From Cytophagales bacterium (GTDB lineage: Bacteria; Bacteroidota; Bacteroidia; Cytophagales; Thermoflexibacteraceae), in the NCBI GenBank assembly GCA_013299115.1, contig JAAFKA010000004.1, positions 62,001 to 126,000 of the forward strand: a stretch of 64,000 bases of DNA, in the 5' to 3' direction. Positions 16,250 through 25,145 of this stretch are shown piece after piece; position 1 is the stretch's first letter; the number at the start of each line of letters is the position of its first letter. A model generated the notes under the pieces. That model was not told the origin of the DNA. It saw only the letters and a list, made by a program, of their open reading frames with translations, and did not search any database. The position numbers were made by a program, and so were the translations under genes.

Positions 16250-16310
16250 TGGTAGTGCCACAGATGTAATATGTAGAACTAACATTCCTCAAAGAGATAT
16301 TAGTTGCTCT
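16250..16310. repeat. Palindromic repeat family A, copy 2 (partial)
   Basis: GGTAGTGCCACAGATGTAAT followed by AGAACTAACATTCCTCAAAG matches the copies at 625-708 and 48341-48433, but this copy lacks the far inverted end. It lies 11 bp after panD. Confidence 0.7.
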
Positions 16311-16315
16311 AACCC

Positions 16316-16348
16316 AATTATCCGCCACCTTTGAGGTGTCGGATAATT
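16316..16348. repeat. Hairpin repeat family B, copy 2
   Basis: AATTATCCGCCACC, TTT, GAGGTGTCGGATAATT is followed by CTGATAATCAGATA and later by ATTTAAGTCTAAC. The arrangement is inverted relative to the copy at 21503-21535. Confidence 0.7.
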
Positions 16349-16450
16349 CTGATAATCAGATACATAGACACTAAAACACTGTCGATTATTTAAGTCTAAC
16401 AACATAGTTGCCCTAACCCCAAAAACACTTTCTGGAGTTTATATTAAATC

Positions 16451-16885
16451 TTATTCGTAGTTGGGTAAGTCCTTTAATTCTTTGTACAATCCATGTTCGT
16501 ATGCAAAGTAATGATGTACTAAGCCATTGGTAAGAGCAAGGTAGGGAGCCTGAATAGTGAGATTATAGGTAAAAGTTTGTTCTAACACTTTTGCGTCTAT
16601 GCGTATGTGTGTGGCTTTACACTCTACCAACAAAAAAGGCTGCAAATTCCGTTGATGGACAATAATATCTGTCCGTTTTTGGAGTTGATTGGTTTGGTGA
16701 CTTTTTTCTACACTCATCAGGTTTGTGGGATATTGCTGAGAAACCAAGAAATTGATAAAGTGTTGCCTTACCCACTCCTCTGGGGTAAGAAGTACATATT
16801 TTTTTCGCACCTCGTCATAAATATAGAGTTGTTGATTATTTTTTTTCAGTCGGGGTGCAAAAGATGGGAGGTTGAGGTTTTCCAT
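16451..16885 (-). CDS. HSDR_N-type PD-(D/E)XK nuclease-like protein, stand-alone
   Basis: The protein has 144 residues. The fold signature TDIIVHQRN followed by LLVECKA gives the D...ExK-like catalytic pattern with Cys between Glu and Lys, as in the N-terminal domain of type I restriction R subunits (HSDR_N_2). The protein has only this domain, and no helicase, HsdM or HsdS gene is near. Stand-alone proteins of this kind are common and conserved in Bacteroidota, and their role is unresolved. The gene is single on the minus strand. Confidence 0.8.
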   Translation of the reverse strand: MENLNLPSFAPRLKKNNQQLYIYDEVRKKYVLLTPEEWVRQHFINFLVSQQYPTNLMSVEKSHQTNQLQKRTDIIVHQRNLQPFLLVECKATHIRIDAKVLEQTFTYNLTIQAPYLALTNGLVHHYFAYEHGLYKELKDLPNYE

Positions 16886-17058
16886 AGAAAATGACTATGA
16901 TTAAGACATAGAGTATATAAGCCAAAGATACTCGGAATAATTGAAAAGTTAAAATTAAAGGCAAAGTTTACGAAGACTTACAAGGACTTACTTCATTTTT
17001 TGCCCCTATCCTTTCTGCAATTTGCTTTTTTACTTTCAAAAATGTATCTTGCTGTGCT

Positions 17059-19806
17059 ATGAAAAAGTTTTTATTTATTTACTTGGGTTTTTTATTTTGC
17101 TTTTCGTCTGCATTTGCCCAATCTGTTTTCGTTTTAGATACTCCCGATAAAATCCTTTCTATTGGGCAGTCGGTAGCTTTTTATCAAGACTCTACCAATC
17201 TGTTGAAAATCAACGACTTGTTGCAAGCAGACAAGCAAAAATTGTTTGCACCCAGCCCCCAAGCCACGCCTAATTTTGGCAATACGCCTTATGCCATTTG
17301 GGGTAAGTTTACAGTCCGTTGTGCCACCGAAGGTACTTGGCTACTCAAAATAGACAACCCCATGCTGGACGAAGTGCAGTTTTTTAGCCCTGTTTTGGGT
17401 GCAGATTCCGCCTCCGCTACCACCTACACCACCACACGCATAGGGGCTACCCTGCCTTTTGTGCAGCGAAACTACCTGACGAATATATTTTTGTTGCCTT
17501 TGCAAACAACAAAAGATAATACAGGCTTACAAACGTATTATTTTAGGGTAAAAAGCAATTTTCCTGTGGAGTTGCCCTTGCAAGTAGGTACGTGGAAACC
17601 TTTTTTTGAGCAGCACCACCGCAATGATGTAGCCTATGGACTGTATTTTGGTATTATGCTGGTCATGGCTTTGTATAATTTGTTTGTCTTTGTTTCTGTC
17701 AAAGACAAAACCTATTTGTTTTATGTAGGCTATGTATTTTTTATAGCTTTGTTGTACGGCTCAATCAAAGGCTATTCTTTTGAATTTTTGTGGCGAAATT
17801 ACGCAACTATCAATTTTTATGTGCCTACCATGGCTTCCATTGCCCCTATTTTTGCTCTTTTATTTGCTGCTTTTTTCCTACATTCCAAAGAATATACCCC
17901 ACGTTTGCACAAAGTAAGCTATGCTTTGCATCTTTTGTTTGGCGTTTGCATTTTGCTCAATCTGTCGGGAGATTATCAAATTAGTGCTGCTGTTTCGCAA
18001 GGCGGGGCTATGCTGTTTGTTGTTTATTTGCTCACGTTGGGCATAGTCAATTACCTGAATAAGAACAAGATAGCACGTTTTTTTCTCTTGGCTTGGGTTT
18101 GTTATATTGTGGCTGTCATTGTTTTCATTCTCCAACTCAATGCGGTGCTGCCTTCTAATTGGTTTACTTCCAATTCGGTATTTTTTGGCTCTGCCATCGA
18201 AGTTATTTTGCTTTCTTTTGCCTTAGCCGACAAAATTGCGGTGTTGAAAAAAGAAAAGGAACAAACTTTGTTGGCAAACGAAATCTTGATAAGAGAACAA
18301 AAGCAAGAACTTGCCGAGAAAGTAAGAGAACAAACCAGAGAATTGGTAGAGGCAAACGAGGAGTTACGCAACTCAACGGAGGAGCTGCACGTGATGAACG
18401 AGGAATTGCAAAAAACTTTAGAACTTGCCAATTCGCAAAAAGCCGAAATAGACCAAAAACATGGGGAGTTGGAAAACTCTTACCGCAGCGTAAATATTTT
18501 GAGTGAAATAGGCAGACAGGTCAATGCAACGCTGGATTTGCGAATTATTATCAAAACTGTTTATGACAATATCAACGAGCTGATGCCAGCCGAGTTTTTT
18601 GGTATTGGTATTTATCGTGAGCAGGGCAATTTGTTGGAGTTTGACGGCTTTATGGAAAACGGGGCAGAATTGCCTTTTCACACCGAAAGTTTAACAGAAA
18701 ATTGGCGTTATGCGGTGCAGTGTTTCAATTCGCAACAAGAAATTATTTTGCACCATGCCTCAGCAGAAGTTACGAATTACAAAGCAGAAATAGGTATTAC
18801 CCCCGAAGCCATTTTGTACCTGCCTTTGGTCTATCAAAACAAACCACTGGGCGTAATCACTGTGCAGAGTGAAAAACCAAATGCCTACAATGCTTACCAC
18901 TTGACTATGCTCCGCAGCATAGCCTCATACACTGCCTCTGCCTTAGACAATGCCCTGTCTTACAGAGAAATAGAGAAAAATAGAACGGAAATTCAGAAAA
19001 AAAACGAAGACATTACCGCCAGCATCAGCTACGCCAAACGGATACAAACGGCTATGTTGCCTACAAATTCGCAATTAGAAAGTTTGATAGGCAAAGGCAA
19101 CTTTTTTGTTTTCTTCAAACCACGCGACATTGTATCAGGAGATTTTTACTGGGCTGCCGATATGCGAGGTGATGCGGTGATAGCCGTTGGCGACTGCACA
19201 GGGCATGGCGTGCCTGGGGCTTTTGTGAGCATGATAGGTAGCAGTTTTTTAGACGAAATTGTATTGGCAAACGGTTTTACGAACCCAACTACTATTTTGA
19301 AACATCTCAATAAGAAGATAGTAGAGTTTTTTAAACAAAAAACTATTCTGGGCGACGAAGCAGTGAGTGATGGTATGGATATTTCGGTTATTTCTTTATA
19401 CAAAACCAAAAACGTGGCACCTGACCAGCCCGCAAAATTTGAAAAAGCCTTGTTTGCAGGGGCAATGAATCCCCTGTATTATGTGCAGGAGGGCAAATTA
19501 TTGGAAATAAAAGCCACCAAAACTGCCATTGGTGGGGCAAGCAAAGATACCAAAGTGGTGTTTGAGAGTACGCCAATCAATTTAGAAAAACCTACTACTT
19601 TTTACTTGTTTTCAGACGGCTACCAAGACCAGTTTGGTGGCGAAAAAAACAAAAAATTTATGACTGCTAACTTTCGCAGACTCTTAGAAAGTGTGCAGGA
19701 GCAACCAATGGAAAACCAAAAGAATGTATTGGCAGTTACTTTAGCAAATTGGCAGGGAGCAGAAAAACAAACAGATGATATATGTGTGGTGGGATTGAGT
19801 GTGTAA
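17059..19806 (+). CDS. 7TM-DISM receptor with GAF domain and SpoIIE (PP2C) phosphatase
   Basis: The protein has 915 residues: signal peptide (1-21), extracellular 7TMR-DISM beta-sandwich (about 35-185), seven-helix membrane region (about 195-395), coiled coil (about 400-485), GAF domain (about 490-640) and a C-terminal SpoIIE-type PP2C phosphatase. Metal-binding Asp motifs are visible in the phosphatase (SGDFYWAAD, VGDCTGHGVPGA, SDGMDISV, SDGYQDQFGG). The DISM module binds carbohydrate or other small ligands in related proteins. The output would dephosphorylate an anti-sigma antagonist or similar partner. No such partner is adjacent. TTTG at 17021 and TATCTTGC at 17045 could be a promoter giving an almost leaderless mRNA. 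Confidence 0.9.
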   Translation: MKKFLFIYLGFLFCFSSAFAQSVFVLDTPDKILSIGQSVAFYQDSTNLLKINDLLQADKQKLFAPSPQATPNFGNTPYAIWGKFTVRCATEGTWLLKIDNPMLDEVQFFSPVLGADSASATTYTTTRIGATLPFVQRNYLTNIFLLPLQTTKDNTGLQTYYFRVKSNFPVELPLQVGTWKPFFEQHHRNDVAYGLYFGIMLVMALYNLFVFVSVKDKTYLFYVGYVFFIALLYGSIKGYSFEFLWRNYATINFYVPTMASIAPIFALLFAAFFLHSKEYTPRLHKVSYALHLLFGVCILLNLSGDYQISAAVSQGGAMLFVVYLLTLGIVNYLNKNKIARFFLLAWVCYIVAVIVFILQLNAVLPSNWFTSNSVFFGSAIEVILLSFALADKIAVLKKEKEQTLLANEILIREQKQELAEKVREQTRELVEANEELRNSTEELHVMNEELQKTLELANSQKAEIDQKHGELENSYRSVNILSEIGRQVNATLDLRIIIKTVYDNINELMPAEFFGIGIYREQGNLLEFDGFMENGAELPFHTESLTENWRYAVQCFNSQQEIILHHASAEVTNYKAEIGITPEAILYLPLVYQNKPLGVITVQSEKPNAYNAYHLTMLRSIASYTASALDNALSYREIEKNRTEIQKKNEDITASISYAKRIQTAMLPTNSQLESLIGKGNFFVFFKPRDIVSGDFYWAADMRGDAVIAVGDCTGHGVPGAFVSMIGSSFLDEIVLANGFTNPTTILKHLNKKIVEFFKQKTILGDEAVSDGMDISVISLYKTKNVAPDQPAKFEKALFAGAMNPLYYVQEGKLLEIKATKTAIGGASKDTKVVFESTPINLEKPTTFYLFSDGYQDQFGGEKNKKFMTANFRRLLESVQEQPMENQKNVLAVTLANWQGAEKQTDDICVVGLSV

Positions 19807-19958
19807 GCAAATTTAATCTCCTACAAAAATTTACAATTACTTAACAGCATTTCCTGCAAATTTTTTCCAAATTGTTGCAACTTTGTCATAACTATTTTCT
19901 ACTTCCAATAGTTTGTAGAATTATTGTTGCTTTTCATTTCTTTTCTCTCAAAAAATCC

Positions 19959-21335
19959 ATGCGATATATAGACCTTGTGAACCAAACTTTCCACTTCCCA
20001 ACCGAACTGTTTAAGTTGGAAAATGATTCACTCACTTTTAACGACATAGCTTTGCAGCCTATTATAGAGCAATATGGCACACCGTTGCGTTTGACTTATT
20101 TGCCAAAAATTGGCGAGCAGGTAAACAAATGTCGCGAATGGTTTAAAAAAGCAATGCAAAAGCATAATTATCAAGGTGATTATACTTACTTCTATTGTAC
20201 CAAGTCTTCGCACTTCAAATTTGTGCTGGACGAGGTGCTGAAAAACCAAGTGGAAATTGAAACTTCATCGGCTTATGATTTGGTGATAATGAAAAAATTG
20301 TATGCCGACAAAAAAATAACCAAGCAAACTCAAATCATTTGCAACGGCTACAAACGCCAAGCCTATACAGATTTGATAAGAGAATTTATCAATGAAGGGT
20401 TTAATTGTTTGCCTATTTTAGACAATATGGGGGAATTGGAAGCCTACCAAAACCTGAACAAGCCTATTCAGGTTGGTATTCGGGTGGCAGCAGACGAAAA
20501 ACCTAATTTTTCTTTCTATACTTCGCGTTTGGGTATTCGCCACAACGATATTGTGGATTTTTATAAGCAACAGATTCACGAAAATCCCAATTTTAAACTC
20601 AAAATGCTGCACTTTTTTATCAATTCGGGTATTAAAGATACGGCTTATTATTGGAGTGAACTGAACAGAATAGTCTATAAATACTGCGAATTGAAGAAAA
20701 TTTGCCCCGATTTAGACACCATAGACATTGGTGGTGGTTTTCCTATTCAAAACAATTTGCATTTTGATTATGACTACGAACACATGATTAACGAAATAGT
20801 GAAAACTATTAAGTATGTGTGCGACAAAAATTTTGTGCCTACGCCTCACATTTTTACCGAATTTGGGAGTTTTACAGTAGGCGAAAGTGGCTGCCATATT
20901 TTTTCGGTGGCGGGCGAAAAGTTGCAAAACGAAAGGGAATTGTGGTACATGATAGACGGTTCTTTCATTACGCACCTGCCCGATACGTGGGGCATAGGGC
21001 AAAAATTCTTGATGTTGCCCATCAATAATTGGGAGCATGAAGCCCAAAAAGTAAATTTAGGTGGCGTTACATGCGACAGTGATGATTTTTATAATTCCGA
21101 TGCTTACACTATCAACATTTATTTGCCCAAAATCAATGGCGACAAACAATACATTGGTTTCTTTCATACAGGGGCATACCAAGAGTCGTTGGCGGGTTAT
21201 GGCGGCACGCAACACTGCCTGATTCCTTCGCCTCGTCATGTGTTGATAGACAGGAACGAAAAAGGAGAATTGACAACTTCCTTGTTCCACGCAGAACAAG
21301 ATGCAGAACAAATGCTGAAAATTTTGGGGTATTAG
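19959..21335 (+). CDS. speA: Biosynthetic arginine decarboxylase (fold III PLP enzyme)
   Basis: The protein has 458 residues from the ATG at 19959 (MRYIDLVN). The longer frame from 19872 adds a non-conserved leader. The PLP lysine lies in YCTKSSHFKF. IDIGGGFPIQ is the glycine-rich phosphate-binding loop, and GGVTCDSDD contains the catalytic Cys-Asp of the decarboxylase group. It is shorter than enterobacterial SpeA (about 650 residues), as expected for the Bacteroidota lineage. It converts arginine to agmatine for polyamine synthesis in the cytoplasm. The agmatine-processing genes are not in the window. The substrate is inferred from family. Confidence 0.8.
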   Translation: MRYIDLVNQTFHFPTELFKLENDSLTFNDIALQPIIEQYGTPLRLTYLPKIGEQVNKCREWFKKAMQKHNYQGDYTYFYCTKSSHFKFVLDEVLKNQVEIETSSAYDLVIMKKLYADKKITKQTQIICNGYKRQAYTDLIREFINEGFNCLPILDNMGELEAYQNLNKPIQVGIRVAADEKPNFSFYTSRLGIRHNDIVDFYKQQIHENPNFKLKMLHFFINSGIKDTAYYWSELNRIVYKYCELKKICPDLDTIDIGGGFPIQNNLHFDYDYEHMINEIVKTIKYVCDKNFVPTPHIFTEFGSFTVGESGCHIFSVAGEKLQNERELWYMIDGSFITHLPDTWGIGQKFLMLPINNWEHEAQKVNLGGVTCDSDDFYNSDAYTINIYLPKINGDKQYIGFFHTGAYQESLAGYGGTQHCLIPSPRHVLIDRNEKGELTTSLFHAEQDAEQMLKILGY

Positions 21336-21362
21336 ACTCTAATTAAAATTATTTGTACATTT

Positions 21363-21432
21363 TTTGTCATTCTGAACATAGCGAAGAATCTGGAGTATTA
21401 TCTCTGATTCTCTGCTATGTTTAGAATGACAA
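21363..21432. repeat. Inverted repeat of the GTCATTCTGA...GAAGAATC type
   Basis: The left arm at 21363-21390 (GTCATTCTGAACATAGCG, then AAGAATC) and right arm at 21406-21432 pair over about 27 bp with few mismatches around a 15-nt loop. The sequence resembles a palindromic repeat widespread in several bacterial phyla. It lies 28 bp after speA and may serve as its terminator. Confidence 0.75.
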
Positions 21433-21502
21433 AGTGCAAAATATTAAGTAGTTAGACTTAAATAATCGATAATATTTCAAGTACTAAGTATCTGATTATC
21501 AG

Positions 21503-21535
21503 AATTATCCGACACCTCAAAAGTGTCGGATAATT
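21503..21535. repeat. Hairpin repeat family B, copy 3
   Basis: AATTATCCGACACC, TCAAAA, GTGTCGGATAATT is preceded by GTATCTGATTATCAG and followed by AGGTTCAACTACTTA, the flanks also seen at 4400 and 16316. Confidence 0.75.
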
Positions 21536-21565
21536 AGGTTCAACTACTTACTATCTAATTATACA

Positions 21566-21597
21566 AAAAAAGCTACGGATTTCGTCTGTAGCTTTTT
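21566..21597. terminator. Rho-independent terminator (probably for rpsP, bidirectional)
   Basis: AAAAAGCTAC, loop, GTAGCTTTTT is a strong hairpin with A and T tracts on both sides. It lies on the 3' side of rpsP (minus strand), from which it is separated by the MITE-like element. Confidence 0.8.
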
Positions 21598-21600
21598 ATC

Positions 21601-21719
21601 AATAGAGGTTATTACGATTTGTACCGTACCCTTTGGCGGGGGTTGCCTCCAACTGTAGGGTCAATTAGTTGAAAATCAAGAAGTTATTTTTCTATACAAA
21701 ATTATCGTAATAACCTCTA
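21601..21719. mobile_element. MITE-like element, about 119 bp, copy 2 (inverted)
   Basis: The terminal repeats are AATAGAGGTTATTACGAT and ATCGTAATAACCTCTA. The sequence is nearly identical to the reverse complement of 3581-3702, including GGCGGGGGTTGCCTCCAACT. It sits between the rpsP stop (21744) and the rpsP terminator. No reading frame is present. A related transposase would have to act in trans. Confidence 0.8.
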
Positions 21720-21743
21720 ATATACTGTTTGTTTTTATCTAAA

Positions 21744-22244
21744 TTAAGCCTCAGTAGTTTCTGGGGCAGTTGGTGCAACGGGCGGAGGGACTTCATTTTT
21801 CTTTTTGATAGCCTCTGCTCTTGCTTCTTTTACTTTGGTTTCAGCTGCCAAAGCTGCTTTTTTCTGTTCAGCTTTTTTCTTAGCAACTTCTACACCGCTA
21901 TTTTGAGTAGTTGCAACTTTTGCATCTTTCCATGTTTTCAATTTGGCATCAGCAGTTTCTTGGCTGATAGCTTTTTTGTTTACCCCTATTTGCAAGTGTT
22001 TTCTGTATAATACGCCTTGTTGCGACAATAAATGACGCACAGTGTCGGTTGGTTGTGCACCTACCATAACCCAATAAAATGCTCTTTCTTCATCTAACAT
22101 CAATTTGTTAGGTTGAGAAGTAGGATTGTAGCTACCTATTTTTTCAATAAAACGACCATCACGTGGTGATTTTGAGTCGGCTACTACTACGTCGTAGATA
22201 GCCAATTTTTTACGTCCTCTGCGAGCTAATCTAATTTTTACCAT
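21744..22244 (-). CDS. rpsP: 30S ribosomal protein S16 with C-terminal extension
   Basis: The protein has 166 residues. The first about 80 are canonical S16 ([44 protein letters not shown]). The remaining about 85 form a Lys/Ala-rich, probably helical tail ending in a Pro/Thr/Glu segment, as in many Bacteroidota. S16 binds 16S rRNA and aids 30S assembly. The usual partner rimM does not follow. The promoter is at 22308-22339. Confidence 0.97.
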   Translation of the reverse strand: MVKIRLARRGRKKLAIYDVVVADSKSPRDGRFIEKIGSYNPTSQPNKLMLDEERAFYWVMVGAQPTDTVRHLLSQQGVLYRKHLQIGVNKKAISQETADAKLKTWKDAKVATTQNSGVEVAKKKAEQKKAALAAETKVKEARAEAIKKKNEVPPPVAPTAPETTEA

Positions 22245-22307
22245 GTTTGAAAAATAATTTTAATGGTGTGTGTGGAACTCGTCCACGTTTTCTTAAATTT
22301 TAGGTTG

Positions 22308-22339
22308 CAAAGGTAGCATTTATTTTTTGAATTTCCCAA
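22308..22339 (-). promoter_or_regulatory. Probable rpsP promoter
   Basis: TACCTTTG on the minus strand (22315-22308) is an exact TAnnTTTG box. A TTG lies 21 bp upstream (22339-22337). The predicted leader is about 60 nt. Confidence 0.65.
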
Positions 22340-22461
22340 CTTTTTATATAGTTTTTTTATAGTTTATAAACAATTCTTGAAATGTGCCATTTTAAAAAGA
22401 ATTGTAGTTGATACCTTTATTTTGTCGCATTACTTACTTAAAAGCTGTTCTTATTTAAAAT

Positions 22462-23361
22462 CTATTTTTGCGCATTCGTTTTGTGATACTGTTCTGCCAT
22501 CTGCATCAGCGGATAGGCTACGACTGAAAACAGAATAACCAACGTACCTGCATAAAAATAGAGGGTCATCATCTCCGATTTGCCATGAATGAGCAAAGCT
22601 GCAATCATACCATAAACAGGCGACAAATTGGAAACTAAGACGACTGTAAACGGAGAAATTATTTTCATTACCTTGATAAGCACCGAATAGGCATAGATAG
22701 ACGACCCCAAAGCCACTACCAATATCAAAACAATATCGTTGTACGCTGGTATGTGCAACGAAACAGAATGAAAATAGTTGTTGATAGGAAACAAAATAAT
22801 AGTGCCTACCCAAGCTCCCAACATTTGGTAAAAACTCACGACATAAACACTTTGTGATTTTGCAAATTGAGCATTTAGCACTGTAACCAAAGCCCCAAAA
22901 AAGGCTGCTACAATGGCAATGAACAAGCCCATGCCATAATCAAACCCCGAACTGAATATCATATAGACCCCAAAAATGGCACATACACCTGTCAAAATTT
23001 GGTAATAATCTAACTTTCGGTTCGTAACAATTGGATTGATAAAACTGACCCACAAGGGGCTGGTGGCTACGCCCACTAAGGTTACAGAGGAGTTTGCTAT
23101 TTTGGCTGCTAAGGCGTGGAGAGTCCAGTAAACGGCTGTAATTAAACCTGTTATCAGCAATTCGGCTATGAGTCGGGTATCTAATTTGACGTTGAGTTTT
23201 CGCCACCAAACCAACCCACCAAACAACAAGGCTGCTAACAAGGTGCGGTAAAACACAATTTCTAACGAAGACAGATTGATTAACCTATTGATAGAAGGTA
23301 TCAAACTGCTAATGAGAATAATAAAATGCAGTTGAAGGTAATAACTTCGCGATTCGGACAT
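22462..23361 (-). CDS. EamA/DMT-superfamily transporter
   Basis: The protein has 299 residues with ten predicted transmembrane helices in two EamA repeats. The first repeat covers about 10-135 (SLEIVFYRTLLAALLFG, then LVGVATSPLWVSFI) and the second about 145-285 (VSFYQMLGAWVG, then LVSNLSPVYGMIAALLIHG). The Pro-rich ATSPLW and NLSPVYG segments at the ends of helices 4 and 9 are typical of drug/metabolite transporters. The substrate cannot be predicted. The gene is single, with a family D palindrome just upstream of its start. Confidence 0.88.
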   Translation of the reverse strand: MSESRSYYLQLHFIILISSLIPSINRLINLSSLEIVFYRTLLAALLFGGLVWWRKLNVKLDTRLIAELLITGLITAVYWTLHALAAKIANSSVTLVGVATSPLWVSFINPIVTNRKLDYYQILTGVCAIFGVYMIFSSGFDYGMGLFIAIVAAFFGALVTVLNAQFAKSQSVYVVSFYQMLGAWVGTIILFPINNYFHSVSLHIPAYNDIVLILVVALGSSIYAYSVLIKVMKIISPFTVVLVSNLSPVYGMIAALLIHGKSEMMTLYFYAGTLVILFSVVAYPLMQMAEQYHKTNAQK

Positions 23362-23391
23362 GAACAGTATTTTAAATGAAAACTAAACGTA

Positions 23392-23413
23392 GGTATTTGA
23401 TTTATCAAATACC
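23392..23413. repeat. Palindrome family D, GGTATTTGATTTATCAAATACC
   Basis: A perfect palindrome lies about 30 bp upstream of the DMT transporter start. It shares the core TTGATTTATCAA with 5892-5939 and 43151-43170. Confidence 0.65.
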
Positions 23414-23584
23414 GATTTGACTTTGCAGGAACTAACATTTTTTTGAAAAATAGTAGTTCTTAGTATTATAGTTGCAACATTATTGTTTTTAAGTCAAACA
23501 AGCTAACTACGTAATTAAGAGTAAAAAGGTTACAAAATTCTATATAATTTTTACTTTTTTTCTTGTGGTTTCAAAATTAACTAT

Positions 23585-23815
23585 TTAATAGCTTTTTTTA
23601 CTTTTGGGTTCTCTTTTGTTTCTCAATTTTTCTATTTGCTCAATTTCTAAACCTGTTATCTTGGCTATGAACTCATTGCTTACTCCCTCCAAAATTGCAT
23701 TTAATACAATTTCTTTTTTGGTATCTTTTGCTCCCGCCTTATACTGCACCTCCAATGAGTTTTCCATATCTCGGTATTGTTTCAGGCTGTCCTCATAGTC
23801 TTGCCTATCTTTGCC
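23585..23815 (-). pseudogene. 3' fragment of an Rpn/PD-(D/E)XK nuclease family (transposase-associated) gene
   Basis: The frame reads GKDRQDYEDSLKQYRDMENS, then VLNAILEGVSNEFIAKITGL, then EIEQIEKL. This is the C-terminal pattern of Rpn-type PD-(D/E)XK proteins (YEESLKYYRD followed by the IAKxTGLSxEEI helix). The nuclease domain is absent. The fragment begins in the codon right after the TGA of the DUF4126 gene and in the same frame, so the upstream gene runs directly into it. It was probably left by deletion or insertion. An internal ATG at 23767 could give a 60-residue peptide, but a functional product is doubtful. Confidence 0.65.
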
Positions 23816-24382
23816 TCATTCCTTCTTTATCAATTTTTTTATTCCCCAGCCCAACAGCAAAGCAAGCACCACCACGAAAAATAGTCCTGTCAATAAAGGC
23901 ATAAACAAAGCTGCCACCGAACCACCAATCGCAGCCGTATTTTCTGTGCTAGCCACCAAACTGTTGCCCATACCTACTGTGGCTTTGCTGGAAAGCAACC
24001 GAACAGCCGTAGTGCCTGCCTGCACAGTGGCTGCACTACCTCCACCCAATAGCAAGCTGAGTCCCCATGCCCAAAGTGGGTCATTGAGTGGCAAAACCGA
24101 AGCACTGACTAACGTACCTGCAATGACCGAAGACGGGGCTGCTATGGTGTCTAATAAATTGTCGACAAAGGGGAAATAATAAGCCAAAATTTCGGCAGTC
24201 GTAGCTGTAAGCAAACAACCAAAGGCTGTCCATGTTTGCAACCAAGCAAAACTATCAGACAAATGCAACAGTCCTGACAAAGAAGCTATGTTGGCAGCCA
24301 ACAAAGGCACAAAAACCCTGAATCCACAGCAGGCACTCAAACTAATACCCAACAAAATACTTAATAATAAGGAGGTTTCCAT
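23816..24382 (-). CDS. DUF4126 membrane protein
   Basis: The protein has 188 residues with about five hydrophobic segments and small-residue-rich loops (LSACCGFRVFVPLLAANIAS, then SSVIAGTLVSASVLP). It ends KKLIKKE. The N-terminal SAxxGFRVFVPLL pattern identifies the DUF4126 family, whose function is unknown. It is the last intact gene of the minus-strand run that starts with the TIR protein, 58 bp after the second Uma2 gene. It may be only loosely linked to it. The stop codon abuts the Rpn remnant. Confidence 0.8.
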   Translation of the reverse strand: METSLLLSILLGISLSACCGFRVFVPLLAANIASLSGLLHLSDSFAWLQTWTAFGCLLTATTAEILAYYFPFVDNLLDTIAAPSSVIAGTLVSASVLPLNDPLWAWGLSLLLGGGSAATVQAGTTAVRLLSSKATVGMGNSLVASTENTAAIGGSVAALFMPLLTGLFFVVVLALLLGWGIKKLIKKE

Positions 24383-24440
24383 TGTTTTTTATGCTAAATA
24401 AATATAAATTGTTTGGAAATTACACATGCTAAAGCATATA

Positions 24441-25103
24441 CTATAACTCCACCCCTTGATAAATCTCCTCCACTTTTAATTGACTATTGATTGTAGGCAA
24501 GTGCAAAGTTTCTGTTAGGCTTTCATAAGTTTGGTAGAGCCAAGTCGTCGCAGTTTGTTTTAGGTAATGTTCTATCAATAATTGGTCTTGTTCTATCAAA
24601 ATATATTCTTTCAAAGTTTCAATGTGCTTGTATTCTTTCAACTTCGCCACCCTGTCAATTTGTTGAGTGGAAGGGGATAAAACCTCGACAATTATAATTG
24701 GATTGAGTATAATCCCATCAGTTGTAAATTTTTCTTCTTTGGGTACAACTGTAACGTCAGGGATTCTATAACCTCCTGTTAAAGCAATGTAAATACTGGG
24801 TGCTTGGGCATATACAAAATAAGGTTTGCCTACCAGACTTGTTCGCAGGGCATAGTGCAAATTGGAGATAATTTTACCATGATTAGAAGTAGCCATTGGG
24901 TATGTTTTTAAAAGGTCATCAGGAGTAGAACTAAAAAGTGTTTGCAATACTGAGTCGGGCAACACTTCGCCATTAAACCGCCAATAAATCCGCCCTTGCA
25001 CCATCTCAAACCATGCCCCAAATTTGTCGCACAAGTGCAGATATTCCTCTGCCGAATACAGGCGAGGCGGTGTAGCAATAGGCAAAATTTCAGTTGTAAG
25101 CAT
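24441..25103 (-). CDS. Uma2 family (DUF820) PD-(D/E)XK endonuclease-like protein, copy 2
   Basis: The protein has 220 residues. The core has the Uma2 pattern IPDVTVVPKEE, then ILNPIIIVEVLSPSTQ, then KLKEYKHIETLKEYILIEQD, supplying the D...E-x-(V/L) and lysine positions of the restriction-like fold. It is a tandem paralogue of the gene at 25146-25808. Both ends are nearly identical between the two (the last 79 residues differ at two positions) while the middle, about residues 50-120, is diverged. Uma2 proteins are widespread in Cyanobacteria and Bacteroidota. Their biological role is unresolved. Confidence 0.88.
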   Translation of the reverse strand: MLTTEILPIATPPRLYSAEEYLHLCDKFGAWFEMVQGRIYWRFNGEVLPDSVLQTLFSSTPDDLLKTYPMATSNHGKIISNLHYALRTSLVGKPYFVYAQAPSIYIALTGGYRIPDVTVVPKEEKFTTDGIILNPIIIVEVLSPSTQQIDRVAKLKEYKHIETLKEYILIEQDQLLIEHYLKQTATTWLYQTYESLTETLHLPTINSQLKVEEIYQGVEL

Positions 25104-25145
25104 AAGAAAAATTAGTAAGTTTTTGTAACATTTACTTTTGGTTTA

